A stretch of DNA of 64,000 nt from Edaphobacillus lindanitolerans. Its GTDB lineage: Bacteria; Bacillota; Bacilli; Bacillales_A; Planococcaceae. A program made the translations under genes and the position numbers. The stretch's first letter is position 1, and every line of letters begins with the position of its first letter. Shown here one piece after another: positions 1 to 7,783 of this stretch. The stretch is from the NCBI RefSeq assembly GCF_900156305.1, contig NZ_FTPL01000001.1, positions 992,001 to 1,056,000 of the forward strand, given 5' to 3'. Under the pieces are notes generated by a model, which was given only the letters and a program-made list of their open reading frames with translations, was not told where the DNA came from and did no database searches.

Positions 1-11
1 TTCGGACTGAA

Positions 12-491
12 TCATTTATCGTCCAGCTGCACCGTCTCATTCACACCCGCCGACTCCGCATCCTTCCCCCTCATCCGCTTGTACATAAATGCAATGTTTT
101 TGATGAGGCTGCCTGTTTCCCAGTATTCTGCGGCTTCTGCCTGAACCTTGATCAGGATCACATCGGGATCATCGTAGGTCGTTTGCATGATCTTCTCGTA
201 TGCTTTGCTCCACAGTTCTTTTTTCTTGTTCAGGTCCTCAACGATTTCCGCCCGTCCCCGCACGGACACATAGGACTTGCCGGCATATGCCACGTTCACG
301 TCTTGTTCATGCAGGATTTCCCTGTACTTGTCGGTCTCTTTCTTCGTGAAAAACCACAGGTCCCCGTCAAACTCGACTTCCTGCGTCTTCATCGGCCGGG
401 ATACAAGGCCTTCATCGGATACCGTCGTCAGCATTGCCGTGTCCACATCTTTGATCAGGTCCCTCAGCGTCTCCAATTCCTCTTGCTTCAT
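12..491 (-). CDS. pyridoxamine 5'-phosphate oxidase-fold (general stress protein 26-like) protein
   Basis: A 159-residue single-domain protein of the PPOX split-barrel family, close to Bacillus general stress protein 26. The N-terminal stretch with AMLTTVSDEGLVSRPM (about residues 19-34), then DLWFFTKKETDKYREI and YVSVRGRAEI, is the flavin/heme-binding barrel pattern of this family. Members bind FMN, FAD or F420 and few have a known substrate, so the reaction is not assigned. The ATG at 491 is preceded by a good GAGGTGATC site. It is the last minus-strand gene at the window edge. The 247 bases upstream hold repeat array 1 and no clear promoter, so it could be read through from the HAD gene or have its own unseen promoter. 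Confidence 0.85.
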   Translation of the reverse strand: MKQEELETLRDLIKDVDTAMLTTVSDEGLVSRPMKTQEVEFDGDLWFFTKKETDKYREILHEQDVNVAYAGKSYVSVRGRAEIVEDLNKKKELWSKAYEKIMQTTYDDPDVILIKVQAEAAEYWETGSLIKNIAFMYKRMRGKDAESAGVNETVQLDDK

Positions 492-571
492 CTGATCACC
501 TCATTTCGGTTATGCAGATACAGTACCCGGTCCATCGGCGGTTTATGCGGATGCGGCGGACAAGCATCGTC

Positions 572-715
572 GAGTCCCTACCAATCCATGCCGAGTCCCT
601 ACCAATCCATACCGAATCCCTACCAATTCACTTTGAGTCCCTACGTATCGGTCTTGAATCGCCTACCAAAATTGTTTTGAGTCCCTACCTATATCACCTT
701 GAGTCACTGTCCGGT
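572..715 (+). repeat. repeat array 1: seven units of a 21-nt-period GAGTCCCTACCWAT repeat
   Basis: Units begin with GAGTC/GAATC at 572, 593, 614, 635, 656, 679 and 701. Spacing is exactly 21 nt for the first five and 22-23 for the last two. About 14 positions are conserved (GAGTCCCTACC then A/T-AT) and about 7 vary. On the minus strand, which is the coding strand of the HAD gene whose stop codon lies at 739, each unit reads GGTAGGGACTC. The array starts 24 bases after that stop. Two further arrays of the same family occur at 34373 and 42554, in the same orientation and the same position relative to the adjacent minus-strand gene. The plus frames stay open because 21 is a multiple of 3, but no ribosome site precedes them. 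Confidence 0.93.
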
Positions 716-738
716 ATCAGATAGAAGCAGCAACAATA

Positions 739-1359
739 CTAAAACCTCAACCCCACCAGCTCGCCCACACTCCCGATCCGCGCATCATATCTTCGGGGCT
801 GGCCGAATCCGTAGGAGGCAAAGACAAAGGGGATGCCCGCAAATTCTGCGGCCGTCCGGTCTCCTTCCGTGTCCCCCACATAAACCGGAGATTGCAATCC
901 ATTGCGTTCGATGATCAGCCGGATATTTTCTCCTTTGCTGAGGCCGGTCCTTCCCGGGTTTTCGAAGTCCTCAAAATAGTGGCCCAGCCCGTGGTACGCA
1001 TAGAATGACTCGATATAGCCTTCCTGGCAGTTGCTGACAATGAACAGCCGGTATGTTTCAGCGAGCTTGCTCAATGTTTCTTCGAGTCCCTCATACAGTT
1101 CTCCGCCGTCCCGCTCAAGGTCCGGGAGCTCCTGCCGGCAGCAGGCCCGGATCAGTTTCATCCGTTCTTCCTTGCTCAAGTCATCAAAGAGGACATCTGC
1201 GATTTCGTGGATTTGAAGGCCCATCGTCCCTTTCAGATCCTTCTCTGTCACTTCCCTGCGCACACTGTCCGAATCTTTGACAACCTGCGTCCAGGCCTTG
1301 GCCACCGTTCCCCTCGAATCCCACAAGGTGCCATCGAGATCAAAAATAATACTGTCCAT
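739..1359 (-). CDS. HAD-family hydrolase (phosphoglycolate phosphatase-like)
   Basis: A 206-residue haloacid dehalogenase superfamily hydrolase of the Gph/PGP subfamily, which dephosphorylates small phosphorylated metabolites. Motif I is visible at the start (FDLDGTLWDS, residues 6-15, with Asp nucleophile and acid/base Asp). Motif II is the FIVSNC segment with the Ser, and motif IV is YVGDTEGDRTAA with paired Asp near residue 160. The helical cap lies between motifs I and II. The ATG at 1359 follows GAGGAGG at good spacing. It stands alone between the hairpin that closes the KDPG aldolase operon and repeat array 1. The natural substrate is not deducible from sequence. Confidence 0.9.
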   Translation of the reverse strand: MDSIIFDLDGTLWDSRGTVAKAWTQVVKDSDSVRREVTEKDLKGTMGLQIHEIADVLFDDLSKEERMKLIRACCRQELPDLERDGGELYEGLEETLSKLAETYRLFIVSNCQEGYIESFYAYHGLGHYFEDFENPGRTGLSKGENIRLIIERNGLQSPVYVGDTEGDRTAAEFAGIPFVFASYGFGQPRRYDARIGSVGELVGLRF

Positions 1360-1385
1360 TCCAACAGCCTCCTCACATGAAGTGA

Positions 1386-1417
1386 ACCCGGATCATGGCT
1401 TGATGCATGATCCGGGT
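1386..1417 (-). terminator. hairpin terminator after the KDPG aldolase gene
   Basis: A perfect 12-bp inverted repeat (ACCCGGATCATG / CATGATCCGGGT, 8-nt loop) lies just 3' of the aldolase stop codon at 1429. On the minus strand it is followed by TTCACTTC, a weak T tract. It is the likely end of the island's distal operon. Confidence 0.75.
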
Positions 1418-1428
1418 ATCTGGTCTGC

Positions 1429-2076
1429 TCATTCATTTCGGGCGGACTGAATCTTCCCGATGAACTGCCGGGCTTTTTCTGTGATTTTCTCATAGCCGTC
1501 GATTTCCGGCTTTCCAATCAGGCTGCCGCCCGCCCCGACGGCGACGGCCCCGGCACGGATCCAGTCGCCGACATTGTCAACGGTGACCCCGCCGGTCGGC
1601 ATCAGGTTTGCCTGCGGGACCGGCCCCTTGATCGCTTTGATGACTTTCGGCCCCATCAGTTCACCCGGGAAGACTTTCAGGACTTCCGAACCGCATTCAA
1701 GTCCCCGGATCACATCCTTGATCGTCATGACGCCGGGCATATACGGAATCTGATACCGATTGCAAAGCCGTGCCGTGTCCTCATCCAGATAAGGGCTCAC
1801 GACATATCGGGCTCCGGCAAGAATCGCGATCCTGGCGGTTTCTGCATCCAGGACGGTGCCCGCCCCGACGATCAGTTCATCTCCAAATTCCTCCTGAAGA
1901 TCACGGATGACTTCCGTTGCCCCGGGGACCGTGTACGTGATCTCCATCGCAGCGGCTCCGCCTTTCATTGCCGCTTCCGTGATCCGCTTTGCCTGGTCGG
2001 AACTGTCTGCCCGCACAACCGCGACCAGTCCGCTCTCTTCGATTCTCGATAAGATTTCTCCCTTGCGCATCTGCAT
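1429..2076 (-). CDS. eda: KDPG/KHG aldolase family (2-dehydro-3-deoxy-phosphogluconate aldolase)
   Basis: A 215-residue class I (Schiff-base) aldolase that splits 2-keto-3-deoxy-6-phospho-hexonates or 4-hydroxy-2-oxoglutarate to pyruvate plus an aldehyde. Numbered from the chosen start, Arg22, Glu45 (MEITYTV) and Lys134 (VLKVFPGELMG) match the substrate-binding Arg, general-base Glu and Schiff-base Lys of the family, and VGAGTV and PGVMT are conserved. I chose the inner ATG at 2076, which has AAGGGG five bases upstream and clears the preceding stop at 2085; an ATG at 2097 lacks a site and would overlap. It is the last gene of the hydroxyacid-dehydrogenase operon, where it would release pyruvate from an acid-sugar intermediate (inference). 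Confidence 0.9.
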   Translation of the reverse strand: MQMRKGEILSRIEESGLVAVVRADSSDQAKRITEAAMKGGAAAMEITYTVPGATEVIRDLQEEFGDELIVGAGTVLDAETARIAILAGARYVVSPYLDEDTARLCNRYQIPYMPGVMTIKDVIRGLECGSEVLKVFPGELMGPKVIKAIKGPVPQANLMPTGGVTVDNVGDWIRAGAVAVGAGGSLIGKPEIDGYEKITEKARQFIGKIQSARNE

Positions 2077-2084
2077 CGTTCCCC

Positions 2085-2663
2085 TTAAAGTGCCCATTTC
2101 GGATTGTCGATGATTTCGGGTTTCCCGTCTTTTTCAACGACCAGCTTGCGATAGCCCTTTGTTTCAATCGAGCCATAGTCATGGCCTGCATCCGCACGGA
2201 AGGTAAAGAATGTCACCATCGGTTCATTGCCTGTGTTGATGCTCCGGTGAGCGTAGCGCGGTGGAACCTGGACGGCACGGCCCGGTACGAGTTCTTCGAT
2301 TTCCCATTCGCCCTCGGGGCTTTCCATGAGCATGTATCCCTGTCCGCTCAGGCAGAAATAAACTTCTCCGGTTTCCAGGATTTCGTGGAAATGGCCCTTC
2401 GTCATGTAATATTCACCGTTCAGCGTGCCTGGATAGACGATGCTCGTCCCGTATTGGATATCCCCGGCCGTATTGGGCAGGTCGAGTGCATAGTATTCAT
2501 AGATGAGCGGGTTGTCGCCGTTGTCCAGCTGCTGCTCCAGCGCTTCCGTATCATGGAACAGTTTCTTCATGTCGGACAGATGTCTCTTTACGCTTTCTTC
2601 CTCGTTCGATAATCCGGTGTTCAGGTCAAACAGAGTTGCATTTGCAAGATTCGTTTTCGTCAT
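2085..2663 (-). CDS. cupin-type glucose-6-phosphate isomerase
   Basis: A 192-residue cupin phosphoglucose isomerase of the type first known from Pyrococcus and related archaea, unrelated to classical Pgi. It interconverts aldose and ketose 6-phosphates using a bound metal. His91, His93, Glu100 and His139 reproduce the His-x-His-x6-Glu-x38-His spacing of the Pyrococcus metal ligands. The segment SIVYPGTLNGEYYMTKGHFH (to residue 93) is the family signature. The ATG at 2663 has GGAGG upstream. In bacteria this enzyme type is uncommon and usually sits in carbohydrate loci. Here it lies between the shikimate-dehydrogenase-like gene and the KDPG-type aldolase, so its true substrate may be another sugar phosphate. 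Confidence 0.88.
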   Translation of the reverse strand: MTKTNLANATLFDLNTGLSNEEESVKRHLSDMKKLFHDTEALEQQLDNGDNPLIYEYYALDLPNTAGDIQYGTSIVYPGTLNGEYYMTKGHFHEILETGEVYFCLSGQGYMLMESPEGEWEIEELVPGRAVQVPPRYAHRSINTGNEPMVTFFTFRADAGHDYGSIETKGYRKLVVEKDGKPEIIDNPKWAL

Positions 2664-2697
2664 GATGATTCCTCCGTTTCCTTAATCGGTGCTCGGT

Positions 2698-3639
2698 TCA
2701 GCGCATGCTGTCAGATGTATCTTCGATCCGTTCAAACCGCTCTTTTGTCATCGGAAGATGGAAGACTTCCGCAATGACCTGCGTCCAGCCATGCAGGAAA
2801 TAGATCCATCCGTCCTCGACATGTAGATTCAACGCTTCTTTCTGGTCAAGCGCATGATGCATGAATTCGCGTTCTCCCCGGTAGTTCAGTTCCCAGACGA
2901 GGCTGTCCTCCGGGAACTTGGCATTCCCGGGAAGCGGGGAACCCGGCCGGTCTTTCCCCATTCCGGTCGCATTGATCACGAGGGAATGCGGCTTCAGGGA
3001 TTCCAGCAATCTGCCGTTTTCCTCCGTGTCGCCAACCAGGTGATAATCAACCTGAATGGCCGGATTGACTTTCTGGATGATGTGCCTGATTTCATTCATC
3101 CTGGACTCGTTGATGTCCGTAATGACCACCCTGGACGGCGTGTTGTCACCGTGCTTTGGATCGAGCAGCGCGGAGGAGATGGCAATCGCACTTCCGCCTG
3201 CCCCGAGCAGCAGCAGTTCCCCTTCATGGTCCTGCCAATACGTTTCGGGGACGAACCGCTCCAGCGCCAGTGCGCTCGTGATCGGGTCTTTGGCATGTCC
3301 GCACAGTTTTCCGTCTTTTTTGGAGATCGACGACAGCTCTCCGAACATCCGGGCATATGGATCCAGTTCATCAAACAGATCTTTTGCGGCCTCATAAAGG
3401 TCGATCTTATGGGTGGTGACGAGCGCGCCGAGTGACAGCTCGTCTTCTTTGATGAACTTCACCACTTCCCGGTATTCTTCCGGATCCGCATGTATCTCCA
3501 GGTCGATGCCCTTCAGGACTGCATTGTTCAGTCCAAGCGCTTTTGCCCATTCAGGGAACAGCTTCATGATGGATGACTTGGTCGTCGTGACACCGATGAA
3601 ATACATCGTCGGGACTTTCGCTTTTTCAATCTGGATCAA
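2698..3639 (-). CDS. shikimate dehydrogenase-like NAD-dependent oxidoreductase
   Basis: A 313-residue AroE-fold protein. The N-terminal substrate domain carries GALVTTHK, where the Lys corresponds to the catalytic Lys of shikimate dehydrogenases. The Rossmann domain has LLGAGGSAIAISSALL, followed by VITDINESR. An Asp at the end of the second strand, in place of the Asn-Arg-Thr clamp of NADP enzymes, suggests NAD. The protein is longer than AroE and lies in a sugar operon, so it more likely oxidises a sugar acid or polyol acid than shikimate (inference). I prefer a TTG start at 3639 because AGAGAGGAG lies at ideal spacing and this removes the overlap with the upstream phosphotriesterase gene. 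An ATG at 3693 has no good site. Confidence 0.8.
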   Translation of the reverse strand: MIQIEKAKVPTMYFIGVTTTKSSIMKLFPEWAKALGLNNAVLKGIDLEIHADPEEYREVVKFIKEDELSLGALVTTHKIDLYEAAKDLFDELDPYARMFGELSSISKKDGKLCGHAKDPITSALALERFVPETYWQDHEGELLLLGAGGSAIAISSALLDPKHGDNTPSRVVITDINESRMNEIRHIIQKVNPAIQVDYHLVGDTEENGRLLESLKPHSLVINATGMGKDRPGSPLPGNAKFPEDSLVWELNYRGEREFMHHALDQKEALNLHVEDGWIYFLHGWTQVIAEVFHLPMTKERFERIEDTSDSMR

Positions 3640-3676
3640 TTCGGATGCTCCTCTCTCGGTGCTCATTTCTTGGTGT

Positions 3677-4636
3677 TCATTTGCTGTAGGCACGCGCCGG
3701 GTTCCCGATCATCATTTTCTTGACCTGGGTTTCGGTCACGCCCGATTCGGCCAGCAGAGGCAGGAAGGTGCCGATCAGATAGTCGAGCCCGATTTCGCCG
3801 CCGTAGCTTTTCATTCTTTTGCGGGTCGTGTCCAGGCCCAGCAAAATCTGGTCCTCGTGCCCGTGATCGATCAGCATCCGGATCAATTGGACTTCCTCTT
3901 CATCCGAGTGATACTTGAAGCGGGCGATTGTATCCAATTCCAGATACACGCCGGTTTCGGCAACCCTCAGCATATCGTCAGCATTCTCCATCCTCCGGTC
4001 GAGATGGCAGATGATCTGCCGGCTCACCGGCACTCCCCGGGTACTGTAGAACACGACCTGTTCCATTGCCTTGTAGCCGAGTTCCGTATGGCTCATGATC
4101 GGTGTCCCCGTTTCCACGGAAGCGATCGCAGCGGCCTCGAACATCTCTGCGTATCTTCCGACGGGTCCTTCCAGATCGGCTGCCGTTTTGATCAGTCCGG
4201 CTTTCGCCGTCGTCCTCATTTGCGGCCATCCTTCTTCCCCGTCCGCGAACATCCCCTCATGGATTTCGGATATGAATAAGTCCGCCAGCTCCCCGACCGA
4301 CTTTTCCCGGATCCAGTGCGAGTCAGGATAAAATCCGGACTTATGGAACCCGGTCGAAGCGATGATGTTGATGCCGGTATCGGCTGCCAGTTTCACGAGA
4401 TTGGCCACATCCCGTCCGCTTCCAAGCGGCTGGGCATCGACAATCGTCCGCCCGCCCACTTTCTTGAAGCGCTCAACCTCTTCTTGGGTTTTACTGAAGT
4501 CATCGAGCCTCAACGCCCGGTCGAGTTTCTCCGGCTGGCCCTTTTTGATGAACAGATGTTCATGGCTGTGGCAGACCCCCATCTCTTCCGGATGGATGCT
4601 TCCCCTGACCGTTGTAATGCGCAGTTCCTGAGTCAT
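3677..4636 (-). CDS. phosphotriesterase-family hydrolase (probable sugar lactonase)
   Basis: A 319-residue amidohydrolase-superfamily TIM barrel of the phosphotriesterase-like group (COG1735). The binuclear metal site is complete: His25 and His27 (HSHEHL), Lys150 (AGLIKTA, the carboxylated bridging Lys), His183 (SHTELG), His211 (CHLDRR) and Asp269 (LGLDTTRKR). Characterised members of this branch from Listeria and Bacillus hydrolyse lactones of phosphorylated sugars, so a lactonase role between a dehydrogenase and an acid-sugar dehydratase or aldolase step is the best reading (family knowledge plus inference). Its start overlaps the stop of the upstream hydroxyacid dehydrogenase by 4 bases, so translation is probably coupled. 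Confidence 0.85.
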   Translation of the reverse strand: MTQELRITTVRGSIHPEEMGVCHSHEHLFIKKGQPEKLDRALRLDDFSKTQEEVERFKKVGGRTIVDAQPLGSGRDVANLVKLAADTGINIIASTGFHKSGFYPDSHWIREKSVGELADLFISEIHEGMFADGEEGWPQMRTTAKAGLIKTAADLEGPVGRYAEMFEAAAIASVETGTPIMSHTELGYKAMEQVVFYSTRGVPVSRQIICHLDRRMENADDMLRVAETGVYLELDTIARFKYHSDEEEVQLIRMLIDHGHEDQILLGLDTTRKRMKSYGGEIGLDYLIGTFLPLLAESGVTETQVKKMMIGNPARAYSK

Positions 4637-5583
4637 GCGTCATTGCGCTCCTTGAGCATCTCCAGCAAGTTTCTTGTGGAGGTGACGGCCATTCGCTCCA
4701 CGGCTTCTCCGGTAAATGCTCCGAGATGGGGGGTCAGGAGGAAATTCGGAAGGGCGACAAGCGGGTCATCCTCTTCCGGCGGCTCTTTCGAATAGACATC
4801 CTGTGCCGCAGCGCCGATTTCACCGTTGACGAGCGCCTCATACAGCGCCGGCTCATCCACGAGTTCACCCCGGGCAGTATTGATGAGAATCGCCGTCGGC
4901 TTCATCTTTGCAAAGACTTCCGCGTTCATCATATGGCGGGTCTCTTTTGTGGCAGGCAGATGGAGGGTGATGAAATCAGCGTCCGCTACGAGTGACAGAA
5001 AGTCTTCCGAACGCGCGATCCCGTACTCATCCAAAAACTGCGTGTCTTTGAAAAACGGATCATACAGCGTGACCTGCATTTGAAGGCCCTTGGCACGCAT
5101 GGCCACCTCTTTGCCGATTTGCCCCCCGCCGATTACGGCCAGATGCTTCCCGGTCAGTTCAATCCCCATGACCCGGTCCCAATTGGAGGCTTTGACCCTT
5201 TCGATATGGGCGGACAACAGGCGTGCACTGTCAAACATCAATCCGATCGCCAGTTCCGCGACAGAAATGCTGTTTGTGCCAACCGCATTTTTCACGTGGA
5301 TGCCGCGGGCCTTCGCACGCTCCAAGTCGATGTTGTCCATCCCGACTCCATACTTGGATACGGCTTTCAGATCCGTGCATGCATCGAGCACATCGGCACT
5401 GAGCGGGTCGACCCCGACGATGATTCCTTTGACGCCCGAATGCGCCATCTCGATCAATTCCTCTTCGGAGTATGTCTTTCCCGAAGTGTTGAGAATGACT
5501 TCATATCCTTCCGCCTCCAGCATGCGAAGCGGTTCCTCTTTATACTTGTGAAACGATTTCGGAGTAATGAGCACTTTATCCAT
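4633..5583 (-). CDS. D-isomer-specific 2-hydroxyacid dehydrogenase (phosphoglycerate dehydrogenase-like)
   Basis: A 316-residue NAD-dependent 2-hydroxyacid dehydrogenase. The Rossmann motif VIGGGQIGKEV is near residue 150. Active-site Arg is in NTARGELVDE, Glu follows near residue 260, and the catalytic His is in LTPHLGAFT. It lacks the C-terminal ACT domain of serine-pathway SerA. The ATG at 5583 follows GAGGTGGAC. It is the first gene of the operon that runs through lactonase, AroE-like protein, cupin isomerase and aldolase, and it has its own upstream operator at 5626. It probably oxidises or reduces an acid-sugar intermediate; the substrate is unknown. Confidence 0.88.
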   Translation of the reverse strand: MDKVLITPKSFHKYKEEPLRMLEAEGYEVILNTSGKTYSEEELIEMAHSGVKGIIVGVDPLSADVLDACTDLKAVSKYGVGMDNIDLERAKARGIHVKNAVGTNSISVAELAIGLMFDSARLLSAHIERVKASNWDRVMGIELTGKHLAVIGGGQIGKEVAMRAKGLQMQVTLYDPFFKDTQFLDEYGIARSEDFLSLVADADFITLHLPATKETRHMMNAEVFAKMKPTAILINTARGELVDEPALYEALVNGEIGAAAQDVYSKEPPEEDDPLVALPNFLLTPHLGAFTGEAVERMAVTSTRNLLEMLKERNDA

Positions 5584-5625
5584 TCGTCCACCTCATTCGT
5601 ATATATTCACTTTTAAGGTACATTA

Positions 5626-5645
5626 TTATGTCATGACATTACAAT
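5626..5645. promoter_or_regulatory. GntR operator 1 (upstream of the hydroxyacid dehydrogenase operon)
   Basis: On the minus strand the site reads ATTGTAATGTCATGACATAA and contains the perfect palindrome ATGTCATGACAT. It aligns with sites at 11454 and 19132 (ATTGtaATGTAGTGACAA and ATTGcgATGTAGTGACTA). It lies in the only sizeable gap (111 bases) between the second and third transcription units of the sugar island, 43 bases from the start codon at 5583. No convincing -10/-35 pair was identified there. Confidence 0.65.
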
Positions 5646-5694
5646 AGGAGGAAAGACACAAGCGGACGATCCGCCGGCGTCAGCATTCGCCTCC

Positions 5695-6720
5695 TTACTC
5701 CATATCGATGATCACTTTCATCACACGGTCCTTCTCGTCCTCGATCAAAGTATATGCATCGGCATAAGCCTCGAAATCCACATGATCCGTAATCAGCGGA
5801 AACAGCTGGACTTTCTTCTCCGTGATCAGCTTTACGGCTCCATCGAAGTCGGACGATTGGTACATGGCACTGCCCATGACGGTCAGTTCATGGTCTTGGA
5901 CAAACCCCATGTTGACTTCCGTCAATGCCGAAACCACGCCGACCACTACGACCGTGCTTCCTTTCCGGGCCTTTTCAATCGCCTGTGCAACCGTGTAGCT
6001 GGATCCGACACATTCAAAGATCACATCGGCTTTCCGGTCCCCGAAATGCCGGTTGATGCCCGCATCCAAATCTTCTTCCTTGCTGTTGATCGTGTGCAGG
6101 CCCACTTCTTCCGCCATTTCGAGCCTGACTTTGCTCAGTTCGGAAACGACCACTTTCTCGGCACCGAACGCTTTTGCAGTCTGGGCAACAAGGTTTCCGA
6201 TCGGCCCGCCGCCGATGACGAGCACGTTCTTCCCTTCAAGGTCCCGGATCCTCCGGACCGCATGGACGGCAACCGCGAGCGGTTCCACCATGGCGCCCTC
6301 ATCATATGTAATTCCTTCCGGAAGACGGGTCAGCCAGTCCGCATCGACCACAAAGTAATCGCTGGCCATTCCGGTCGTTTGGAAGCCCATTACTTTCAGG
6401 TCTTCGCATACGTGGTACATGCCGTTCCGGCAAGGGAAACACCGGCCGCAAACCACTTGAGGCTGTACGGTGACCCGGTCCCCTTCACTGTATTCCGTCA
6501 CGCCCGTTCCGAGCTTCGTAACTTCCGCCGATACCTCATGGCCCTGGACGACCGGGAAAGAGGTGTACGGGTGCGTCCCGTGGTTCACATGGATATCCGA
6601 TCCGCAGACGCCGATCTTCTTGATTTTGATCTGGACCTGGCGTTCACCGGGTTCCGGGATGTCTGTTTCGTGAAATTCGATTGTGCCGGGTTGTGTCATA
6701 ACCGCCTGTCTCATTTTCAT
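5695..6720 (-). CDS. zinc-dependent medium-chain alcohol/polyol dehydrogenase
   Basis: A 341-residue medium-chain dehydrogenase of the sorbitol / L-threonine dehydrogenase group. It oxidises a secondary alcohol of a polyol or sugar to a ketone with NAD(P). Catalytic zinc ligands are in GVCGSDIHV (Cys) and VVQGHEVSAEV (His-Glu). The structural-zinc cluster CGRCFPCRNGMYHVC is complete, and VIGGGPIGNLVAQTAKA is the nucleotide site. I prefer the ATG at 6720, which has GGGGTG at good spacing, over the GTG at 6729. It is the last gene of the rbs-type transport operon. A polyol dehydrogenase beside the importer fits oxidation of the imported compound (inference). Confidence 0.88.
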   Translation of the reverse strand: MKMRQAVMTQPGTIEFHETDIPEPGERQVQIKIKKIGVCGSDIHVNHGTHPYTSFPVVQGHEVSAEVTKLGTGVTEYSEGDRVTVQPQVVCGRCFPCRNGMYHVCEDLKVMGFQTTGMASDYFVVDADWLTRLPEGITYDEGAMVEPLAVAVHAVRRIRDLEGKNVLVIGGGPIGNLVAQTAKAFGAEKVVVSELSKVRLEMAEEVGLHTINSKEEDLDAGINRHFGDRKADVIFECVGSSYTVAQAIEKARKGSTVVVVGVVSALTEVNMGFVQDHELTVMGSAMYQSSDFDGAVKLITEKKVQLFPLITDHVDFEAYADAYTLIEDEKDRVMKVIIDME

Positions 6721-6733
6721 ATCGGTCACCCCA

Positions 6734-7768
6734 TCAGTTAAAGTTTACGACTACTTTTTTCGATGTCTGTCCGTCCAGGTACCGCCCGAATGCTTCCAGC
6801 ACCTCTTCGAAATCGACGATTTCTGAGATGAATTCTGAGAGGGACAACGTTCCCTGTCCCAGCCATTCCATGATTTGATCATGGCACTGCGCCTCTTCTT
6901 CCTTGTAGGGCATCTGCTGGAAGTTCAGCTTCCAGTTATACGGCGCGGAAGACCAGTCCAGTTCCATGGCATTCGCTTTGGGGACTCCATAGCACAATAC
7001 TTCGCCCCGGTCTTTCAGCAAGGTAAGCGCCTCATTCAGGATTTCCTTCGATCCTACGGCATCGAGCACATATTTAACGCCGTCCGGATAAAGTCCTTTT
7101 ACGGCAATCCCGATGTCTTCCTCCCTGCTATTGATGCAGCGGGTGGCACCGAATCCTTGCATCAGCGCTGCTTTCTCTGCACTCCGGACAACCGAGACGA
7201 CATCAGAGACGCCCGACAGCCGGAGGAGCTTTACAAACGCCATCGCAACCGGGCCGCTTCCATACACGAGGACGGTTTCGTCCGGATCAATGTTGAAATA
7301 ACGGATCGTGCTCAGCACCTCACGCAGCGTCACGATCACCGGAGCTTCCTGAGGATCGATCGACTCCGGCAGCACCTGCTGGGCCAGGGCCGTCTCGGGT
7401 GCAGCATCCGCCGGATAGGAATCCAGATCGTCCACAATCCCGTATTCGCTGAATGCTCCCCAGCCGGAGCCGATCTGCTGTCCGTTTTGGCGCGGGGCCG
7501 GGACGAACGGGAGGATGACCCGGTCGCCTTTTTTGTACCGGGTGACCGCCGAACCGACTTCGACCACTTCACCAAAGCCCTCATGACCCAAGACCAACGA
7601 ATAATTTTCTGTCCCAAACCCTTTGAACGTCCTTTGGACGATCGTCGCATCAGTCCCGCAGATGCCGCAGCTGAGCATTTTGACCAATGCCTGATGTTCA
7701 GTGATCTCAGGCATGTCCACTTCCTGGACTTCCAGCTTTCCGTCCTGGTTCACTACCAATGATTTCAT
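6734..7768 (-). CDS. medium-chain dehydrogenase/reductase, structural zinc site absent
   Basis: A 344-residue medium-chain dehydrogenase. The catalytic zinc Cys (SCGICGTDAT, near residue 37) and His-Glu pair (VLGHEGFGEVVEVG) are present. The usual four-Cys structural zinc loop is missing: the equivalent stretch (GDRVILPFVPAPRQNG) has none. VLVYGSGPVAMAFVKL is the nucleotide-binding motif. This loss is typical of a glucose-dehydrogenase-like subgroup acting on sugars or sugar acids. It lies 15 bases downstream of the ABC permease gene and 4 bases upstream of the next dehydrogenase's extended start, so all are co-transcribed. Specific substrate unknown. Confidence 0.82.
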   Translation of the reverse strand: MKSLVVNQDGKLEVQEVDMPEITEHQALVKMLSCGICGTDATIVQRTFKGFGTENYSLVLGHEGFGEVVEVGSAVTRYKKGDRVILPFVPAPRQNGQQIGSGWGAFSEYGIVDDLDSYPADAAPETALAQQVLPESIDPQEAPVIVTLREVLSTIRYFNIDPDETVLVYGSGPVAMAFVKLLRLSGVSDVVSVVRSAEKAALMQGFGATRCINSREEDIGIAVKGLYPDGVKYVLDAVGSKEILNEALTLLKDRGEVLCYGVPKANAMELDWSSAPYNWKLNFQQMPYKEEEAQCHDQIMEWLGQGTLSLSEFISEIVDFEEVLEAFGRYLDGQTSKKVVVNFN

Positions 7769-7783
7769 GGATGGTTGCCCTCC

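Noticed and set aside
572-715. CRISPR-like array
   Set aside because: The period is only 21 nt with 7-10-nt variable parts, the core is degenerate, the same repeat occurs at three scattered gene ends, and there are no cas genes.
512-724. 70-codon plus-strand frame with ESLPIH repeats
   Set aside because: It has no ribosome binding site and is produced by repeat array 1; 21-nt units keep any open frame open.
2698-3639. Housekeeping shikimate dehydrogenase (aroE)
   Set aside because: The protein is longer, appears to prefer NAD, and lies within a sugar-acid operon, so an aromatic biosynthesis role is not supported.
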